Source: Chitinophagaceae bacterium
GTDB taxonomy: Bacteria; Bacteroidota; Bacteroidia; Chitinophagales; Chitinophagaceae
Direction: 5' to 3'
NCBI GenBank assembly: GCA_028288585.1
Contig: JAQBNL010000017.1
Coordinates: 1-64,000 of the forward strand
DNA length: 64,000 nt
Shown here: one piece after another, positions 8,284 through 18,458 of the stretch
Layout of the letters: each line of letters starts with the position of its first letter
How positions within the stretch are numbered: position 1 is the first letter of the stretch
Notes under the pieces: generated by a model
Database searches by the model: none
Told to the model about the DNA's origin: nothing
The model's input: only the letters and a program-made list of their open reading frames with translations
Position numbers and translations under genes: made by a program

Positions 8284-9678
8284 ATGAAACCAAAACTGAC
8301 AATAAGTATTTTATTATTTCTATTCTCATTTGGATGGATGAAAGGATTAGCCCAGCAGACAAATGCTTTTTCTGCAAAGCAGGCAGTAGACTATGCTTTA
8401 AAGAATTCGGCAACAGTAAAGAATGCGTTGATCGATATACAGATTCAACAAAAACAAAACAGGGAAATCACTGCATCGGCATATCCGCAAATAACAGGAA
8501 GCGGAAGTATAACATATAATCCAAATGTTGCTGTACAAACGTTTCCTAATTTTATCGCTGCCGGCACCTATGGTGTTCTTGCTCAAAATAATGTTAAAGA
8601 CGGAAATGGAAATCCAATTGTAGCGCCTGCTGATTTTGGCGTGATAGCAGCCCAATTCGGATCAAAAGTTAATGCAAATGCCGGGGTAGATTTTAACCAG
8701 ATATTATTTGACGGGCAGGTTTTTGTTGGCCTGATGGCGAGAAAAGCTTCTATACAATATGCTGAAGCTGCGGCCAATGTTACACAGGAACAAATAAAAA
8801 CAAATGTTTATAAAATTTATTACCAGCTTACTGTTGGTAAAAGACAAATAGAAACCATTAATGCAAATATTGCTAATTATGATAAGCTATTGCATGATAC
8901 CCGTATAATTTACCAGAATGGTTTTGCTGAAAAGCTGGACGTGGATAAGGTTCAGGTACAATTAAACAATCTTCAAACACAAAGATTAAAAGCGCAAAAT
9001 CAACTTGATGCCGGTAATGCCGGGCTTAAGTTTTTGTTGAACATGCCGCAAAAAGATATTTTAATGCTAACGGATACTTTATCTGATGAAGATGTAAAAT
9101 TAAACATCCTTGACTCAGAATATAATTATGCTGACAGGAAAGAATACCAACAGCTTGAAGCTGCATCAAAGCTGGGTAAATACAATGTAAAGAGATACCA
9201 GCTTAGTACGCTACCAACAGTTCATTTAGCGGCTAATTACAGTAAGAATGCACAGCGACAGAAATTTGATCTTTTCAATGGGCCGTATTTCACATCATCT
9301 TTTATCGCATTGCGGGTAAATGTGCCAATTTTTGATGGTGGCGCCCGAAATGCAAGAGTTGCTTCTGCAAAACTTAGTTTATTAAAAACAGAAAATAATA
9401 TCAGCCAGTTAAAATCATCAATTGATAATGATGTTGCACAGGCAAGAATAAATATGAGCTCTGCCATACTTACACTGGATAATCAAAGAAAAAATATTGA
9501 CCTGGCAATGCAGGTTTATAATACAACCAGGTTAAAATACGAGCAGGGGCTTGGCAGCAACCAGGAGATCTCTAATGCACAAACAGACCTTGTAACAGCG
9601 CAGAACAATTATTACAGCGCTTTATACGATGCTATAAATGCAAAAATTGATTTCTTAAAAGCCGCAGGAAAACTTTAA
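8284..9678 (+). CDS. TolC-family outer membrane efflux protein
   Basis: 464 residues with an N-terminal signal peptide (ending near GLAQQ). Two long helical repeat regions show the outer membrane efflux pattern: LTVGKRQIETINANIANYD and a C-terminal YEQGLGSNQEISNAQTDLV. The protein forms the trimeric channel-tunnel that carries substrates across the outer membrane. It follows tetR and precedes the adaptor (30-base gap) and RND permease, giving a complete tripartite pump in one operon. Confidence 0.92.
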   Translation: MKPKLTISILLFLFSFGWMKGLAQQTNAFSAKQAVDYALKNSATVKNALIDIQIQQKQNREITASAYPQITGSGSITYNPNVAVQTFPNFIAAGTYGVLAQNNVKDGNGNPIVAPADFGVIAAQFGSKVNANAGVDFNQILFDGQVFVGLMARKASIQYAEAAANVTQEQIKTNVYKIYYQLTVGKRQIETINANIANYDKLLHDTRIIYQNGFAEKLDVDKVQVQLNNLQTQRLKAQNQLDAGNAGLKFLLNMPQKDILMLTDTLSDEDVKLNILDSEYNYADRKEYQQLEAASKLGKYNVKRYQLSTLPTVHLAANYSKNAQRQKFDLFNGPYFTSSFIALRVNVPIFDGGARNARVASAKLSLLKTENNISQLKSSIDNDVAQARINMSSAILTLDNQRKNIDLAMQVYNTTRLKYEQGLGSNQEISNAQTDLVTAQNNYYSALYDAINAKIDFLKAAGKL

Positions 9679-9708
9679 TAATAAATCATTCACTATAAAT
9701 AAAACATA

Positions 9709-10923
9709 ATGCAGAAATTAATAAGACTTAGCCTGGTGATCCTTTTTTTAGGAGTAGTATCATCGTGTGGAAACACCAGTAAAAAAGAAAAGGACGGTGC
9801 ATTGAATGATAAAAAAGTTGAGTTGCAAAAGCTTAAAACTGAAAAAGGAAAGCTGGATGAAAAGATAACTGCTTTAGAAAAAGAAATTGCAAAACTTGAT
9901 ACCGGTGCAGGCGTACTTGAAAAACCAAAGCTTATCGCATTAGCACCTGTTACGCTGCAGGATTTTAAACATTATCTTGAACTGCAGGGAAAAGTAGATG
10001 CACAAAATATTTCTTACATAACGCCAAGAAACCAGGGCGGCCAAATAAGATCAATCCTTGTAAAGCAGGGTGACCAGGTTCGTAAAGGGCAATTGGTTGT
10101 AAAACTTGATAATGCAGTTGCTCTGCAAAATGTTGCCGCCATCAGGCAGCAATCAGGCAGTGTAAAAGCGCAGCTCGATCTTGCAAAATCTGTTTATGCA
10201 AGACAAAAAAACCTTTGGGACCAGCACATAGGAACTGAAGTGCAATTGTTACAGGCAAAAACAAATGTTGAATCTTTAGAGAATCAATTAAGAGCTATCC
10301 AGGCTAATGTAAACTCGGCACAGGAAATTGCAAACCAGAGCAATGTTTACAGTGATGTTACCGGAATTGTTGATGAAGTAACGGCACATGTTGGTGAAAT
10401 GTTTACCGGCAATCCTTTGGCAGGCGGTTATATAAAAATTGTAAATAAAGCTGATCTTAAAATTACTGTTACAGTTCCTGAAAATTATGCAGGAAAAATA
10501 TCCAAAGGTACTTCTGCAGAAATCCAGATACCGGATATAAACAGGTCCTTCAGTACAACTATATCATTCATCAGCCAGACAATCGGTAGTACCACCCGGG
10601 GTTTTACTGCAGAAGCCAAAGTGCCTGCAGGCATAGCTTTACGGCCTAACCAGTTAGCTATGGTAAAAATTCTTGATTACGCAGTGCCGCATACAATTGT
10701 GATAAATGTAAACACGTTGCAGAGCGACGAGGAAGGAAAATTTGTATTGGTTGCTTCGCAGGAAGGGGATAAGTTGATTGCGAGAAAACGGAAAGTTGTT
10801 ATCGGTGAATTAGCAGGTGACCAGATAGAAATTAAACAAGGTTTAAAAGAAGGCGATCAGTTAATTTCTGAAGGATACCAAACACTTTACGACGGGCAAT
10901 TAATAACAACAAAGATTTCTTAA
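9709..10923 (+). CDS. RND efflux periplasmic adaptor (membrane fusion) lipoprotein
   Basis: 404 residues. The signal ends in a lipobox (VVSSC), so the protein is probably lipid-anchored. A strongly charged predicted coiled coil (residues about 30-65, with KLKTEKGKLDEKITALEKEI) precedes the biotinyl-lipoyl-like domain (GGQIRSILVKQGDQVRKGQLV), the hairpin helices, and the beta-barrel and membrane-proximal domains. It bridges permease and TolC. The extra N-terminal coiled coil before the lipoyl domain is common in Bacteroidota adaptors but absent from AcrA. Confidence 0.92.
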   Translation: MQKLIRLSLVILFLGVVSSCGNTSKKEKDGALNDKKVELQKLKTEKGKLDEKITALEKEIAKLDTGAGVLEKPKLIALAPVTLQDFKHYLELQGKVDAQNISYITPRNQGGQIRSILVKQGDQVRKGQLVVKLDNAVALQNVAAIRQQSGSVKAQLDLAKSVYARQKNLWDQHIGTEVQLLQAKTNVESLENQLRAIQANVNSAQEIANQSNVYSDVTGIVDEVTAHVGEMFTGNPLAGGYIKIVNKADLKITVTVPENYAGKISKGTSAEIQIPDINRSFSTTISFISQTIGSTTRGFTAEAKVPAGIALRPNQLAMVKILDYAVPHTIVINVNTLQSDEEGKFVLVASQEGDKLIARKRKVVIGELAGDQIEIKQGLKEGDQLISEGYQTLYDGQLITTKIS

Positions 10924-10962
10924 TAACTGCATTTCTTTTTTGATAAAGACAATAAAAAAATT

Positions 10963-13900
10963 ATGAGCGTAAGGGAAAATTTAAAACAAAGATTCAAGGA
11001 ATTTGGTCCTACCAGCTGGTCCATCAAAAACAAAACTTCCATCTACCTGATGATAATTTTTGTTTCACTGATCGGTATTTACCAGTTTGCAACTTTGCCC
11101 AAAGAACAATTTCCTGATATTGTTATACCTACTATTTATGTACAAACAATTTATGTAGGCAATTCTCCCCGTGATGTTGAAAATCTTGTTACGAGGCCAA
11201 TAGAAAAGCAATTGAAAGGCATCACCGGCGCTAAAATAAATAAGATAACAAGTACTTCCGTTCAGGATTACTCTGCCATTATTGTAGAATTTGAAACCAG
11301 CGTTACAAAAGAAGTTGCGTTACAAAAAACAAAAGATGCGGTTGATAAAGCAAAGATAGATCTGCCTACAGATCTTACTGAAGACCCTAAAGTGCAGGAA
11401 ATAAGTTTTAGTGAGCAGCCTATCATGTTTGTGAATTTAAGCGGTGATTACAACATGGTGAGTCTTAAAAAATTTGCTGATGATGCAAAAGATAAACTGG
11501 AAGAATTATCACAATTAACACGCGTTGATATTGTTGGCGCACCTGAAAGAGAATTCCAGATAAACGTTGATAATTTTAAAATGCAAAGCGCTAACATAAC
11601 CTTTGATGATATAGCAAATGCAGTGCAGAGAGAAAATGCAGATATATCAGGAGGCTTGCTGGATGTAGGAAATATGAAAAGATCGCTGCAGCTTAAAGGG
11701 CAGTTTAAAACAGCTTTTGATATTGAAAAAATAATTGTCCGCAACACGGCCGGCGCTCCTATTTATTTAAAAGATATAGCCACCATAAAAGATACTGTAA
11801 AGAACAGTGAGAGCTATGCACGGCTAAACGGGAAAAATGTTGTTACGCTGAATATTATAAAGCGGGCAGGTGAAAATTTAATCCAGACTTCGGATGATGT
11901 TAAGAAAACAGTAGAAGAAATGAAAGGAGTTATTCTTCCTTCAAATCTTAAGGTAGTAATTACAGGCGATCAAAGCAGGGCAACAAGAACCTCTTTTAAT
12001 GATCTTGTAAATTCTATTGTTATCGGATTTTTTCTTGTGCTACTTATCCTGATGTTTTTTATGGGAGTTACCAATGCATTTTTTGTTGCACTGTCAGTTC
12101 CGCTGTCAATGTTTGTTGCATTTTTATTTTTACCTGCAGCGGCATTGATAACAGGCTCTGATGTTACATTAAACTTCATGGTGCTGTTTGCATTGCTTTT
12201 CGGGCTTGGAATTATTGTGGATGATGCCATCGTGGTAATAGAAAATACACATAGAATTTTTGTTGAGAATAAAGGAAAGCTGTCAACAGTAAAAGCGGCA
12301 AAAATGGCCGCTGGAGAGGTCTTCATCCCGGTATTGGCAGGAACACTTACAACACTTGCACCATTTTTTCCATTGCTTTTTTGGCCGGGAATCATTGGTA
12401 AGTTCATGATCTATTTACCAACCATGCTGATATTTACACTAACAGCTTCCCTGGTTGTTGCATTTATTATGAACCCTGTATTTGCTGTTGATTTCATGAA
12501 TCACCCGGAGCATGGTGCTACAAAAAAATCTGCCATCTTTAAAAAACCTGTATTCTGGTTACCGCTTGCAGCAGGCGTTTTATTTGATCTTGCACACTTT
12601 CCCTTTCTTGGTAACATTCTTATTCTTCTTTCAATACTGGTAGTTATCAATAAATATGTTTTTGACGGATTGATCCATAAATTCCAGAATAAAGTTTTAC
12701 CTGCCATCATGGTACGTTACGAAACGCTTTTGCGATGGGCGCTACAAGGATGGAAACCTGTAGGACTTCTTTTAGGAACATTTGGTTTACTGATATTCTC
12801 ATTTGTATTTTTTGCAATAAGAAAAGTTCCCGTTGTATTTTTCCCAAAGGGTGATCCCAATTTTATTTATGTATATCTAAAAATGCCCGTGGGTACAAGT
12901 GTTGATTATACTGATTCCCTGACAAAAAATTTAGAGAACAAGGTTACAAAAGTTATCAATGGCCCATCCGGCACACCTAATCCTATTGTTGAAAGTATCA
13001 TATCAAATGTTGCTATAGGCGCATCAGATCCCAGCAGTGGCGATCGCAGCACACAGCCAAACCTTGGCCGGATACAGGTTTCATTTGTTGAATACGAAAA
13101 AAGGCATGGCAGGGTAACTACACCTTATCTTGATTCTATCAGGAATGCTGTAAAAGGAATTCCGGGCGCTCAAATTTCTGTTGCACAGGAAGCCAGTGGG
13201 CCGCCAACTGATCCGCCAATAAATATTGAAGTGCAAAGTGACGATTTTGAAAGCCTGACCTCAACAGCAAAATCTTTAAAATCTTACCTGGATAGTTTGC
13301 AAATTCCGGGTGTTGAAGAATTGAAAATGGATGTTGACCTAACCAATCCCGAGATCACACTTACTGTTAACCGTGAGCGTGCGTTGATAGAAGGTGTTTC
13401 AACAGCGCAGATAGGACAGCAATTGCGTACGGCTTTATTTGGAAGAGAAGTTTCTAAAATAAAAGATGGAAAGGATGAATATAAGATCCAGTTACGCAAT
13501 CTTGAAGTACAGCGTCAAAACCTTTCTGAATTACTGAATATGAAAATTGTATTCAGAGACATGGCTTCAGGCGGCGCCATAAAACAAATACCAATAAGCA
13601 CTTTGGTAGATGTTGATTATACAAGTACTTTCGGAAGTGTAAAACGCAAAAATGTAAAACGCGTTATCACTTTATTTTCAAACGTTCTTTCAGGTTATAC
13701 ACCTACCGAGGTAAACCAGCGGCTAACAGAGGCAATCGCTGATTTTCATAAAGTTTCTCCGGGTGTTACCATTGCACAAACAGGTGAAGGAAAACAACAG
13801 GCAGAAACAGGGGCATTTCTTGGGAAAGCTTTGCTGATTGCGCTTATGCTTATCTTATTAATATTGGTTTTACAATTTAATTCAGTAAGTAAATCGGTGA

Positions 13901-14535
13901 TTATTTTAACCGAGATCGTATTTAGTATCATCGGTGTATTATTGGGCTTTGGTATTACGGGCATGGAAGTTTCTGTTGTTATGACGGGGATTGGTATTGT
14001 TGGTCTGGCGGGTATTGTGGTTAAGAACGGAATTCTGGTAATTGAATTTGCTGATGAGTTAAGGGCCCGTGGAATGAAAACAAGAGAGGCAGTGATACAG
14101 GCAGGTAAAACAAGAATCATCCCTGTAATGCTTACAGCACTGGCAGCAATACTTGCATTAATTCCGCTGGCAATTGGTTTTAATATAAATTTTGTTTCGT
14201 TATTTTCTGATCTTAATCCCCACATATTTTTTGGAGGTGACAGCGCCCGTTTCTGGAAGCCCCTTTCATGGACAATTATATTTGGATTGGCATTCGCATT
14301 TTTTATGACATTGGTAATTGTACCGAGCATGTACCTGATTGCAGAAAGATTAAAAAGACCAATGCGCAGGCAATATGGCGGCACATGGATATCAATGCTG
14401 GGTATTCCGCCATTTACCATACTGTTTATGCCATTGATGGCAATAACGGCATTCATTCATAAAAGGCAGGTAAGAAGAAGAAAAAGAAAAATGGGCAATA
14501 AGGTTGATGAGAAGTGGACAGGCAGCTGGTTTTAG
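10963..14535 (+). CDS. RND multidrug efflux permease (HAE1/AcrB-like)
   Basis: 1190 residues, longer than the roughly 1050 of AcrB. An N-terminal transmembrane helix is followed by a pore domain (YVGNSPRDVENLVTRPIE). The proton-relay helix GLGIIVDDAIVVIENTHR (near residues 411-428) retains the paired aspartates, and a second half repeats the fold (GIVGLAGIVVKNGILVIEF). Extra hydrophobic stretches occur between the two halves (about residues 525-570), before the last helices, and at a basic C-terminal tail. It is the inner-membrane proton-driven pump of the tripartite system with the two genes before it. Confidence 0.93.
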   Translation: MSVRENLKQRFKEFGPTSWSIKNKTSIYLMIIFVSLIGIYQFATLPKEQFPDIVIPTIYVQTIYVGNSPRDVENLVTRPIEKQLKGITGAKINKITSTSVQDYSAIIVEFETSVTKEVALQKTKDAVDKAKIDLPTDLTEDPKVQEISFSEQPIMFVNLSGDYNMVSLKKFADDAKDKLEELSQLTRVDIVGAPEREFQINVDNFKMQSANITFDDIANAVQRENADISGGLLDVGNMKRSLQLKGQFKTAFDIEKIIVRNTAGAPIYLKDIATIKDTVKNSESYARLNGKNVVTLNIIKRAGENLIQTSDDVKKTVEEMKGVILPSNLKVVITGDQSRATRTSFNDLVNSIVIGFFLVLLILMFFMGVTNAFFVALSVPLSMFVAFLFLPAAALITGSDVTLNFMVLFALLFGLGIIVDDAIVVIENTHRIFVENKGKLSTVKAAKMAAGEVFIPVLAGTLTTLAPFFPLLFWPGIIGKFMIYLPTMLIFTLTASLVVAFIMNPVFAVDFMNHPEHGATKKSAIFKKPVFWLPLAAGVLFDLAHFPFLGNILILLSILVVINKYVFDGLIHKFQNKVLPAIMVRYETLLRWALQGWKPVGLLLGTFGLLIFSFVFFAIRKVPVVFFPKGDPNFIYVYLKMPVGTSVDYTDSLTKNLENKVTKVINGPSGTPNPIVESIISNVAIGASDPSSGDRSTQPNLGRIQVSFVEYEKRHGRVTTPYLDSIRNAVKGIPGAQISVAQEASGPPTDPPINIEVQSDDFESLTSTAKSLKSYLDSLQIPGVEELKMDVDLTNPEITLTVNRERALIEGVSTAQIGQQLRTALFGREVSKIKDGKDEYKIQLRNLEVQRQNLSELLNMKIVFRDMASGGAIKQIPISTLVDVDYTSTFGSVKRKNVKRVITLFSNVLSGYTPTEVNQRLTEAIADFHKVSPGVTIAQTGEGKQQAETGAFLGKALLIALMLILLILVLQFNSVSKSVIILTEIVFSIIGVLLGFGITGMEVSVVMTGIGIVGLAGIVVKNGILVIEFADELRARGMKTREAVIQAGKTRIIPVMLTALAAILALIPLAIGFNINFVSLFSDLNPHIFFGGDSARFWKPLSWTIIFGLAFAFFMTLVIVPSMYLIAERLKRPMRRQYGGTWISMLGIPPFTILFMPLMAITAFIHKRQVRRRKRKMGNKVDEKWTGSWF

Positions 14536-14573
14536 CCTTTTCAGAACTTGGGTAAGAAATAATTTGAACAACT

Positions 14574-15176
14574 ATGAGCTTACAGTTAAACAGGTCAGTA
14601 TTTGGAGACCCTGCCAATGCGGGGAATGTTTTATCACAAATTGAAGCGGAAGAATTATTGAACACCTGGGTTTTGAATGACCGTTTAAAACTGCACATGA
14701 AACAGGTGGCTCATCTTATGAAAAGCTGGGCTAAAGAAAAAGAACAATTGGATGATACTGGCCAGTGGAGATGGGAAATGGCAGGCTTACTGCATGACGC
14801 CGACTGGGATCAATGGCCAGACCAGCATTGCAAAAAAATTATAGAAGAACTGGAAGCAAGGAAAGTTGATCCTGAAATCATACATGCCATAGCATCGCAC
14901 GGGCCGGCGCATTTTGGCGTAGCCCCGCAAACACAGATGGATAAAATGCTGTATGCCTTTGACGAGCTAAGCGGTTTTCTTCATGCTTATTCCTTAATGC
15001 GCCCTAATGGTTATGAAGGCATGGATGTAAAGGGAATAAAAAAACGTTTGAAGGATAAAGCTTTTGCAGCAGGCGTTTCCCGTGACGATCTTAATGACGC
15101 AGCAAACCGCTCCGGAATTTCATTAGAGGACTTAATAGAATTTGCTGTTGATCACCAGCGCAGGTTCAACAATTAA
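14574..15176 (+). CDS. HD-domain protein (predicted metal-dependent hydrolase)
   Basis: 200 residues. HD-superfamily ligands appear as His41, His47 and the His74-Asp75 pair in GLLHDADWD, followed by IASHGPAHFG and later helices. This fold hydrolyses phosphoester bonds in nucleotides or related small molecules; the substrate is not evident. It starts 38 bases after the RND permease stop with no terminator seen between, so read-through from the efflux operon is possible, although the function appears unrelated. Confidence 0.8.
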   Translation: MSLQLNRSVFGDPANAGNVLSQIEAEELLNTWVLNDRLKLHMKQVAHLMKSWAKEKEQLDDTGQWRWEMAGLLHDADWDQWPDQHCKKIIEELEARKVDPEIIHAIASHGPAHFGVAPQTQMDKMLYAFDELSGFLHAYSLMRPNGYEGMDVKGIKKRLKDKAFAAGVSRDDLNDAANRSGISLEDLIEFAVDHQRRFNN

Positions 15177-15290
15177 TTTTTAGAAAAAATTACTCCCTCC
15201 CGTTAAACCGGATTTTCCCCAAAAATAACTTATTCTAAAAATCGGTATTTTAGTCCGGGCTTAAGACAAATAAATCCTAAAACCAACTAT

Positions 15291-15602
15291 ATGTCACAAA
15301 AAGTTCTTGTTACCAATTACAATTATAGTGTTACGCTTGAAGAGTATAAAGCTATGACCAGCCAGCTTGCGCAGGCATTTGCTGATGTACCGGGGTGCCT
15401 TTGGAAAATCTGGCTGCTTGATGATGAAAAAAAAGAAGCAGGGGCTGTTTATTTATTTAAAGATGATGAATCATTGCAAAATTTTAAAGCCAGTGCATTA
15501 GTGGCTTCTGTGCTTTCGCATCCCGCACTTAGTAATTTTGATTTAAAAGAAAGAGATATACTTAAGGATATAAGTGAAATAACCCGTGCACCATTGGCCT
15601 AA
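15291..15602 (+). CDS. YdhR-like putative mono-oxygenase / ABM-fold protein
   Basis: 103 residues with the ferredoxin-like alpha-beta barrel pattern of the YdhR family: an opening strand VLVTNYNYSV, a helix with the conserved PGCLWKIWLLDDE, then GAVYLFKDDESLQNF and a terminal helix. Such proteins are small cytoplasmic dimers, some with proposed mono-oxygenase activity, none firmly established here. It is flanked by unrelated genes and is probably monocistronic. Confidence 0.7.
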   Translation: MSQKVLVTNYNYSVTLEEYKAMTSQLAQAFADVPGCLWKIWLLDDEKKEAGAVYLFKDDESLQNFKASALVASVLSHPALSNFDLKERDILKDISEITRAPLA

Positions 15603-15698
15603 AGAAGGGTTTTAAAAATATATACAGCATCCGTGTTCCACTCACAAAATTCTTGCTATTTATTTCCGATAAATTTCATTTTAAACTTTATATAAAAC

Positions 15699-17414
15699 AT
15701 GAGGCATCCATACATTATAATAATGCTGGCCTTTTGTACATACCTATGCTCCGCAAAAGAAAAACCCGGTGCCGATATTCCGTGGACAACAGTTGAAGCT
15801 GAGAATATGAAGACGAATGGAACTATCATGGGTCCCAAATACACCGCATTCCAGGTTGAAACAGAATCCTCAGGACAAAAATGCGTAAAGCTTTCTGCCG
15901 GACAATATGTTGAATTTATTTCTACAATAAATGCCAATAGTATTGTTATACGATTTAGCCTGCCTGATAAAAAAGAAGGTGACGGCACACAATCTACCCT
16001 TGGAATATATAAAAATGAAAAGCTGGTAAAGCATCACAAAACTTCCTCGCAATATTCCCGGCTGTATGGAGTATATCCTTTTACAAATAATCCCGCTGCC
16101 GGAAAGTCCAGGAATTTTTATGATGAAATAAGATTAACGGATATACAAATTGAAAAGGGTGATGTTATTCGTGTACAACAGGATAATGCTGAAAAAGACA
16201 ATGCAGAATATTGTATAATTGATTTAGTTGATCTTGAAAATATTGCACCGCCATTAAAGGCGCCATCTAATTCATTGTCGGTTACCGACCAAAGTTTTAT
16301 GGGAAAAGATTTTACTGATGACTATACTGAAGTGTTTAGAAAATGTATAGCAAAGGCAGTGGAGACAGGAAAAAGTGTATGGATACCCACCGGGACTTTT
16401 AAAATTACCGGGGATATCACACTGCCCGCCAATGTAACGGTTCAGGGCGCCGGTATGTGGTACGCTGTATTAACCGGCGATGCAACACTTTATAAAAATG
16501 TAAATAACCGTGTAAGGCTTGTGGGCAATGGCAGCAACATTCATCTTTCTGACTTTGCCATAATTGGTAAATTGAATTATAGAAATGACCGCGAATCAAA
16601 TGATGGTATTGTTGGATCTTACGGAACAAGTTCCACCATTTCACGTCTTTGGATCGAGCACACTAAAGTTGGTATGTGGATCGAAAACTCCAGCAACCTG
16701 CAGGTTGAAGGTTGCCGCCTTAGAAATACAATTGCTGATGGCATAAATTTTTGCGTGGGCATGACCCAATCAACCATAAAAAACTGCACCACACGGGGTA
16801 CGGGAGATGATTGCTTCGCTATCTGGCCGGCTGTATTTAAAAGCCAGCAATATTCTCCGGGGCATAATCTTATAACCTATTGTACGGCACAGCTACCCTT
16901 TCTTGCAAACGGGGCAGCCATTTATGGAGGAGAAAGTAATAAGATTGAAAATTGTTCCTTTGTTGATATTTCCCCGGGCTCGGCTATTCTTATCAGCACC
17001 ACCTTCCCTACAGAGAGTAAAGACAAAAAGATAAACAATAATTTTAGCGGCACAACGGTGGTGGAAAACTGCAATATCCAAACCAGTGGCGGCTTTGATC
17101 ATGAGTGGGACTGGCGTGCTGCCGTAGAGATATGCATTGACAAACGCAATATTTCGGGAATTGAAATAAGCAACTTAAATATTGAGAACAGTTTATCAAA
17201 TGGAATAAGTGTAATTGCTAAAACTGAAAATGAAAAAGCAACTGTGCTCTCTAACGTTATCCTGAAAAACATAAATGTTTCCACTTATGGAATTGGTGCA
17301 AAAGGTAAACATGCCTTATTTATTTCCAATAATGCCAATGGTAATTTAGTCATTATAAAATCTCATATTCCTGCAATAAAGAATGAATCTGAAAACTTTA
17401 CTCTAATTCAATAA
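15699..17414 (+). CDS. Secreted right-handed beta-helix carbohydrate-active enzyme, GH87/mycodextranase-like
   Basis: 571 residues. A signal peptide covers about residues 1-19. Residues about 25-185 resemble a carbohydrate-binding beta-sandwich (VEAENM opening, YVEFIS, DEIRL, CIIDLVDLENI). From about residue 195 the protein is a parallel beta-helix with pectate-lyase-like turns (WIPTGTFKITGDITLPANVT, GTGDDCFAIWP). This module order resembles bacterial alpha-1,3-glucanases of family GH87; GH28-like polygalacturonases share the fold. It probably degrades a polysaccharide outside the cell. Fold confidence is high, the family moderate, and the exact substrate unknown. Confidence 0.7.
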   Translation: MRHPYIIIMLAFCTYLCSAKEKPGADIPWTTVEAENMKTNGTIMGPKYTAFQVETESSGQKCVKLSAGQYVEFISTINANSIVIRFSLPDKKEGDGTQSTLGIYKNEKLVKHHKTSSQYSRLYGVYPFTNNPAAGKSRNFYDEIRLTDIQIEKGDVIRVQQDNAEKDNAEYCIIDLVDLENIAPPLKAPSNSLSVTDQSFMGKDFTDDYTEVFRKCIAKAVETGKSVWIPTGTFKITGDITLPANVTVQGAGMWYAVLTGDATLYKNVNNRVRLVGNGSNIHLSDFAIIGKLNYRNDRESNDGIVGSYGTSSTISRLWIEHTKVGMWIENSSNLQVEGCRLRNTIADGINFCVGMTQSTIKNCTTRGTGDDCFAIWPAVFKSQQYSPGHNLITYCTAQLPFLANGAAIYGGESNKIENCSFVDISPGSAILISTTFPTESKDKKINNNFSGTTVVENCNIQTSGGFDHEWDWRAAVEICIDKRNISGIEISNLNIENSLSNGISVIAKTENEKATVLSNVILKNINVSTYGIGAKGKHALFISNNANGNLVIIKSHIPAIKNESENFTLIQ

Positions 17415-17430
17415 GGGCTTACAAGCCCTT
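17413..17430. repeat. Small hairpin at the stop codon of the beta-helix gene
   Basis: A 7-bp stem AAGGGCT / AGCCCTT with a TACA loop contains the stop codon. There is no T-tract, so it is not a convincing intrinsic terminator. Confidence 0.4.
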
Positions 17431-17563
17431 CCCCACAAAAAAGAGTACTGTACCTGTGCAATATTTTTTTAATTACACAATAAATATTCTACATTTAATT
17501 TTTAATCCCCTCCCTGCGTATCTTTTTACTATAATAATTTTTTAAAACTCTAAAAAAATTTCA

Positions 17564-18292
17564 ATGAAGCAATTAAAATTTTTATCAACACTCGGTATTG
17601 CCTTTGTTTTTCTTTTTTCATCCTGCAGCGGAGATGAAGGAAAAACTACAGACACAGCTACAACTGCTGACACCACAGCCACTACTCCGACTACCCAATC
17701 AACAGTTGATACCACCCCGCAAACCATACTTGTTGTATGGCATAAGGTGGCCGACTTTGCAAAATGGAAAACAAGTTATGACGGGCATGACTCCATGCGG
17801 CTGGCCGGCGGAATACACAATTATGTAATAGGACGCAGTGTTGAAGACAGCAATATGATACTGGTAGCCACCAAAGCAGATGATGTTGCCAAAGCAAAAG
17901 CATTTATCAAAGACCCAAGCCTGAAAGCAGCTATGCAAAAAGGCGGTGTTACAGGTGCTCCTTCTATTTCTATAAATACGGTAGTGTACCAGGACCAGGC
18001 GCAAAATATGTCGCCCCTCAGGAGTATGACCATGTTTAAAGTGAAGGACTGGAATGCATGGAAAACAGCATTTGAAAGCAACAGGCAGTTGCGTACAGAT
18101 AATGGTTTAACAGACAGGGCTTATGGCTATGACCCTGATGATAATCATAAAGTAATATTAGTGGTAGCGATAAATGATACTGCCAAAGCAAATGCTTACT
18201 GGAATTCAGATCTTATAAAACAAAAAAGAGCTGAGTCAGGCGTTGTAGGAGAAGTTAAAAGGTATGTATACCGCGTAGCACAGAGATATTAA
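17564..18292 (+). CDS. Lipoprotein with two ABM/Dabb-like domains
   Basis: 242 residues. The signal ends in a lipobox at Cys21 (LFSSC), then a Thr-rich linker (residues about 28-50) and two similar alpha-beta modules of about 90 residues. Each begins with a strand and a WKxxY/F helix: VVWHKVADFAKWKTSYD and MFKVKDWNAWKTAFESN. The repeats suggest an internal duplication forming a monomeric version of a dimeric ferredoxin-like barrel. It is presumably surface or periplasmic. No active-site residues are recognised, so function is unassigned. Confidence 0.7.
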   Translation: MKQLKFLSTLGIAFVFLFSSCSGDEGKTTDTATTADTTATTPTTQSTVDTTPQTILVVWHKVADFAKWKTSYDGHDSMRLAGGIHNYVIGRSVEDSNMILVATKADDVAKAKAFIKDPSLKAAMQKGGVTGAPSISINTVVYQDQAQNMSPLRSMTMFKVKDWNAWKTAFESNRQLRTDNGLTDRAYGYDPDDNHKVILVVAINDTAKANAYWNSDLIKQKRAESGVVGEVKRYVYRVAQRY

Positions 18293-18310
18293 TTGAATTA
18301 ACAGCTTTAT

Positions 18311-18340
18311 AAAAATGCCATCTTTCAGGATGGCATTTTT
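18311..18340 (+). terminator. Terminator of the ABM-like lipoprotein gene
   Basis: Perfect 12-bp stem (AAAAATGCCATC with its complement) around TTTCAG, ending in TTTTT; 18 bases after the stop codon. Confidence 0.9.
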
Positions 18341-18458
18341 ATTTTGTCATAATTTCTGACTCACTTATTATAAACTTATAATTTGTTGCTTTAATGTTTT
18401 AAATACTTATGGTAGCCGAATGATGATCTAACAATACGCAGTTGTTATATCTAAAAAC

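Noticed and set aside
13746-14456. 236-residue minus-strand frame opposite the RND permease
   Set aside because: Antisense shadow of a strongly conserved gene; low-complexity Ile/Pro/Asn-rich translation without domains. The same applies to 11970-12407.
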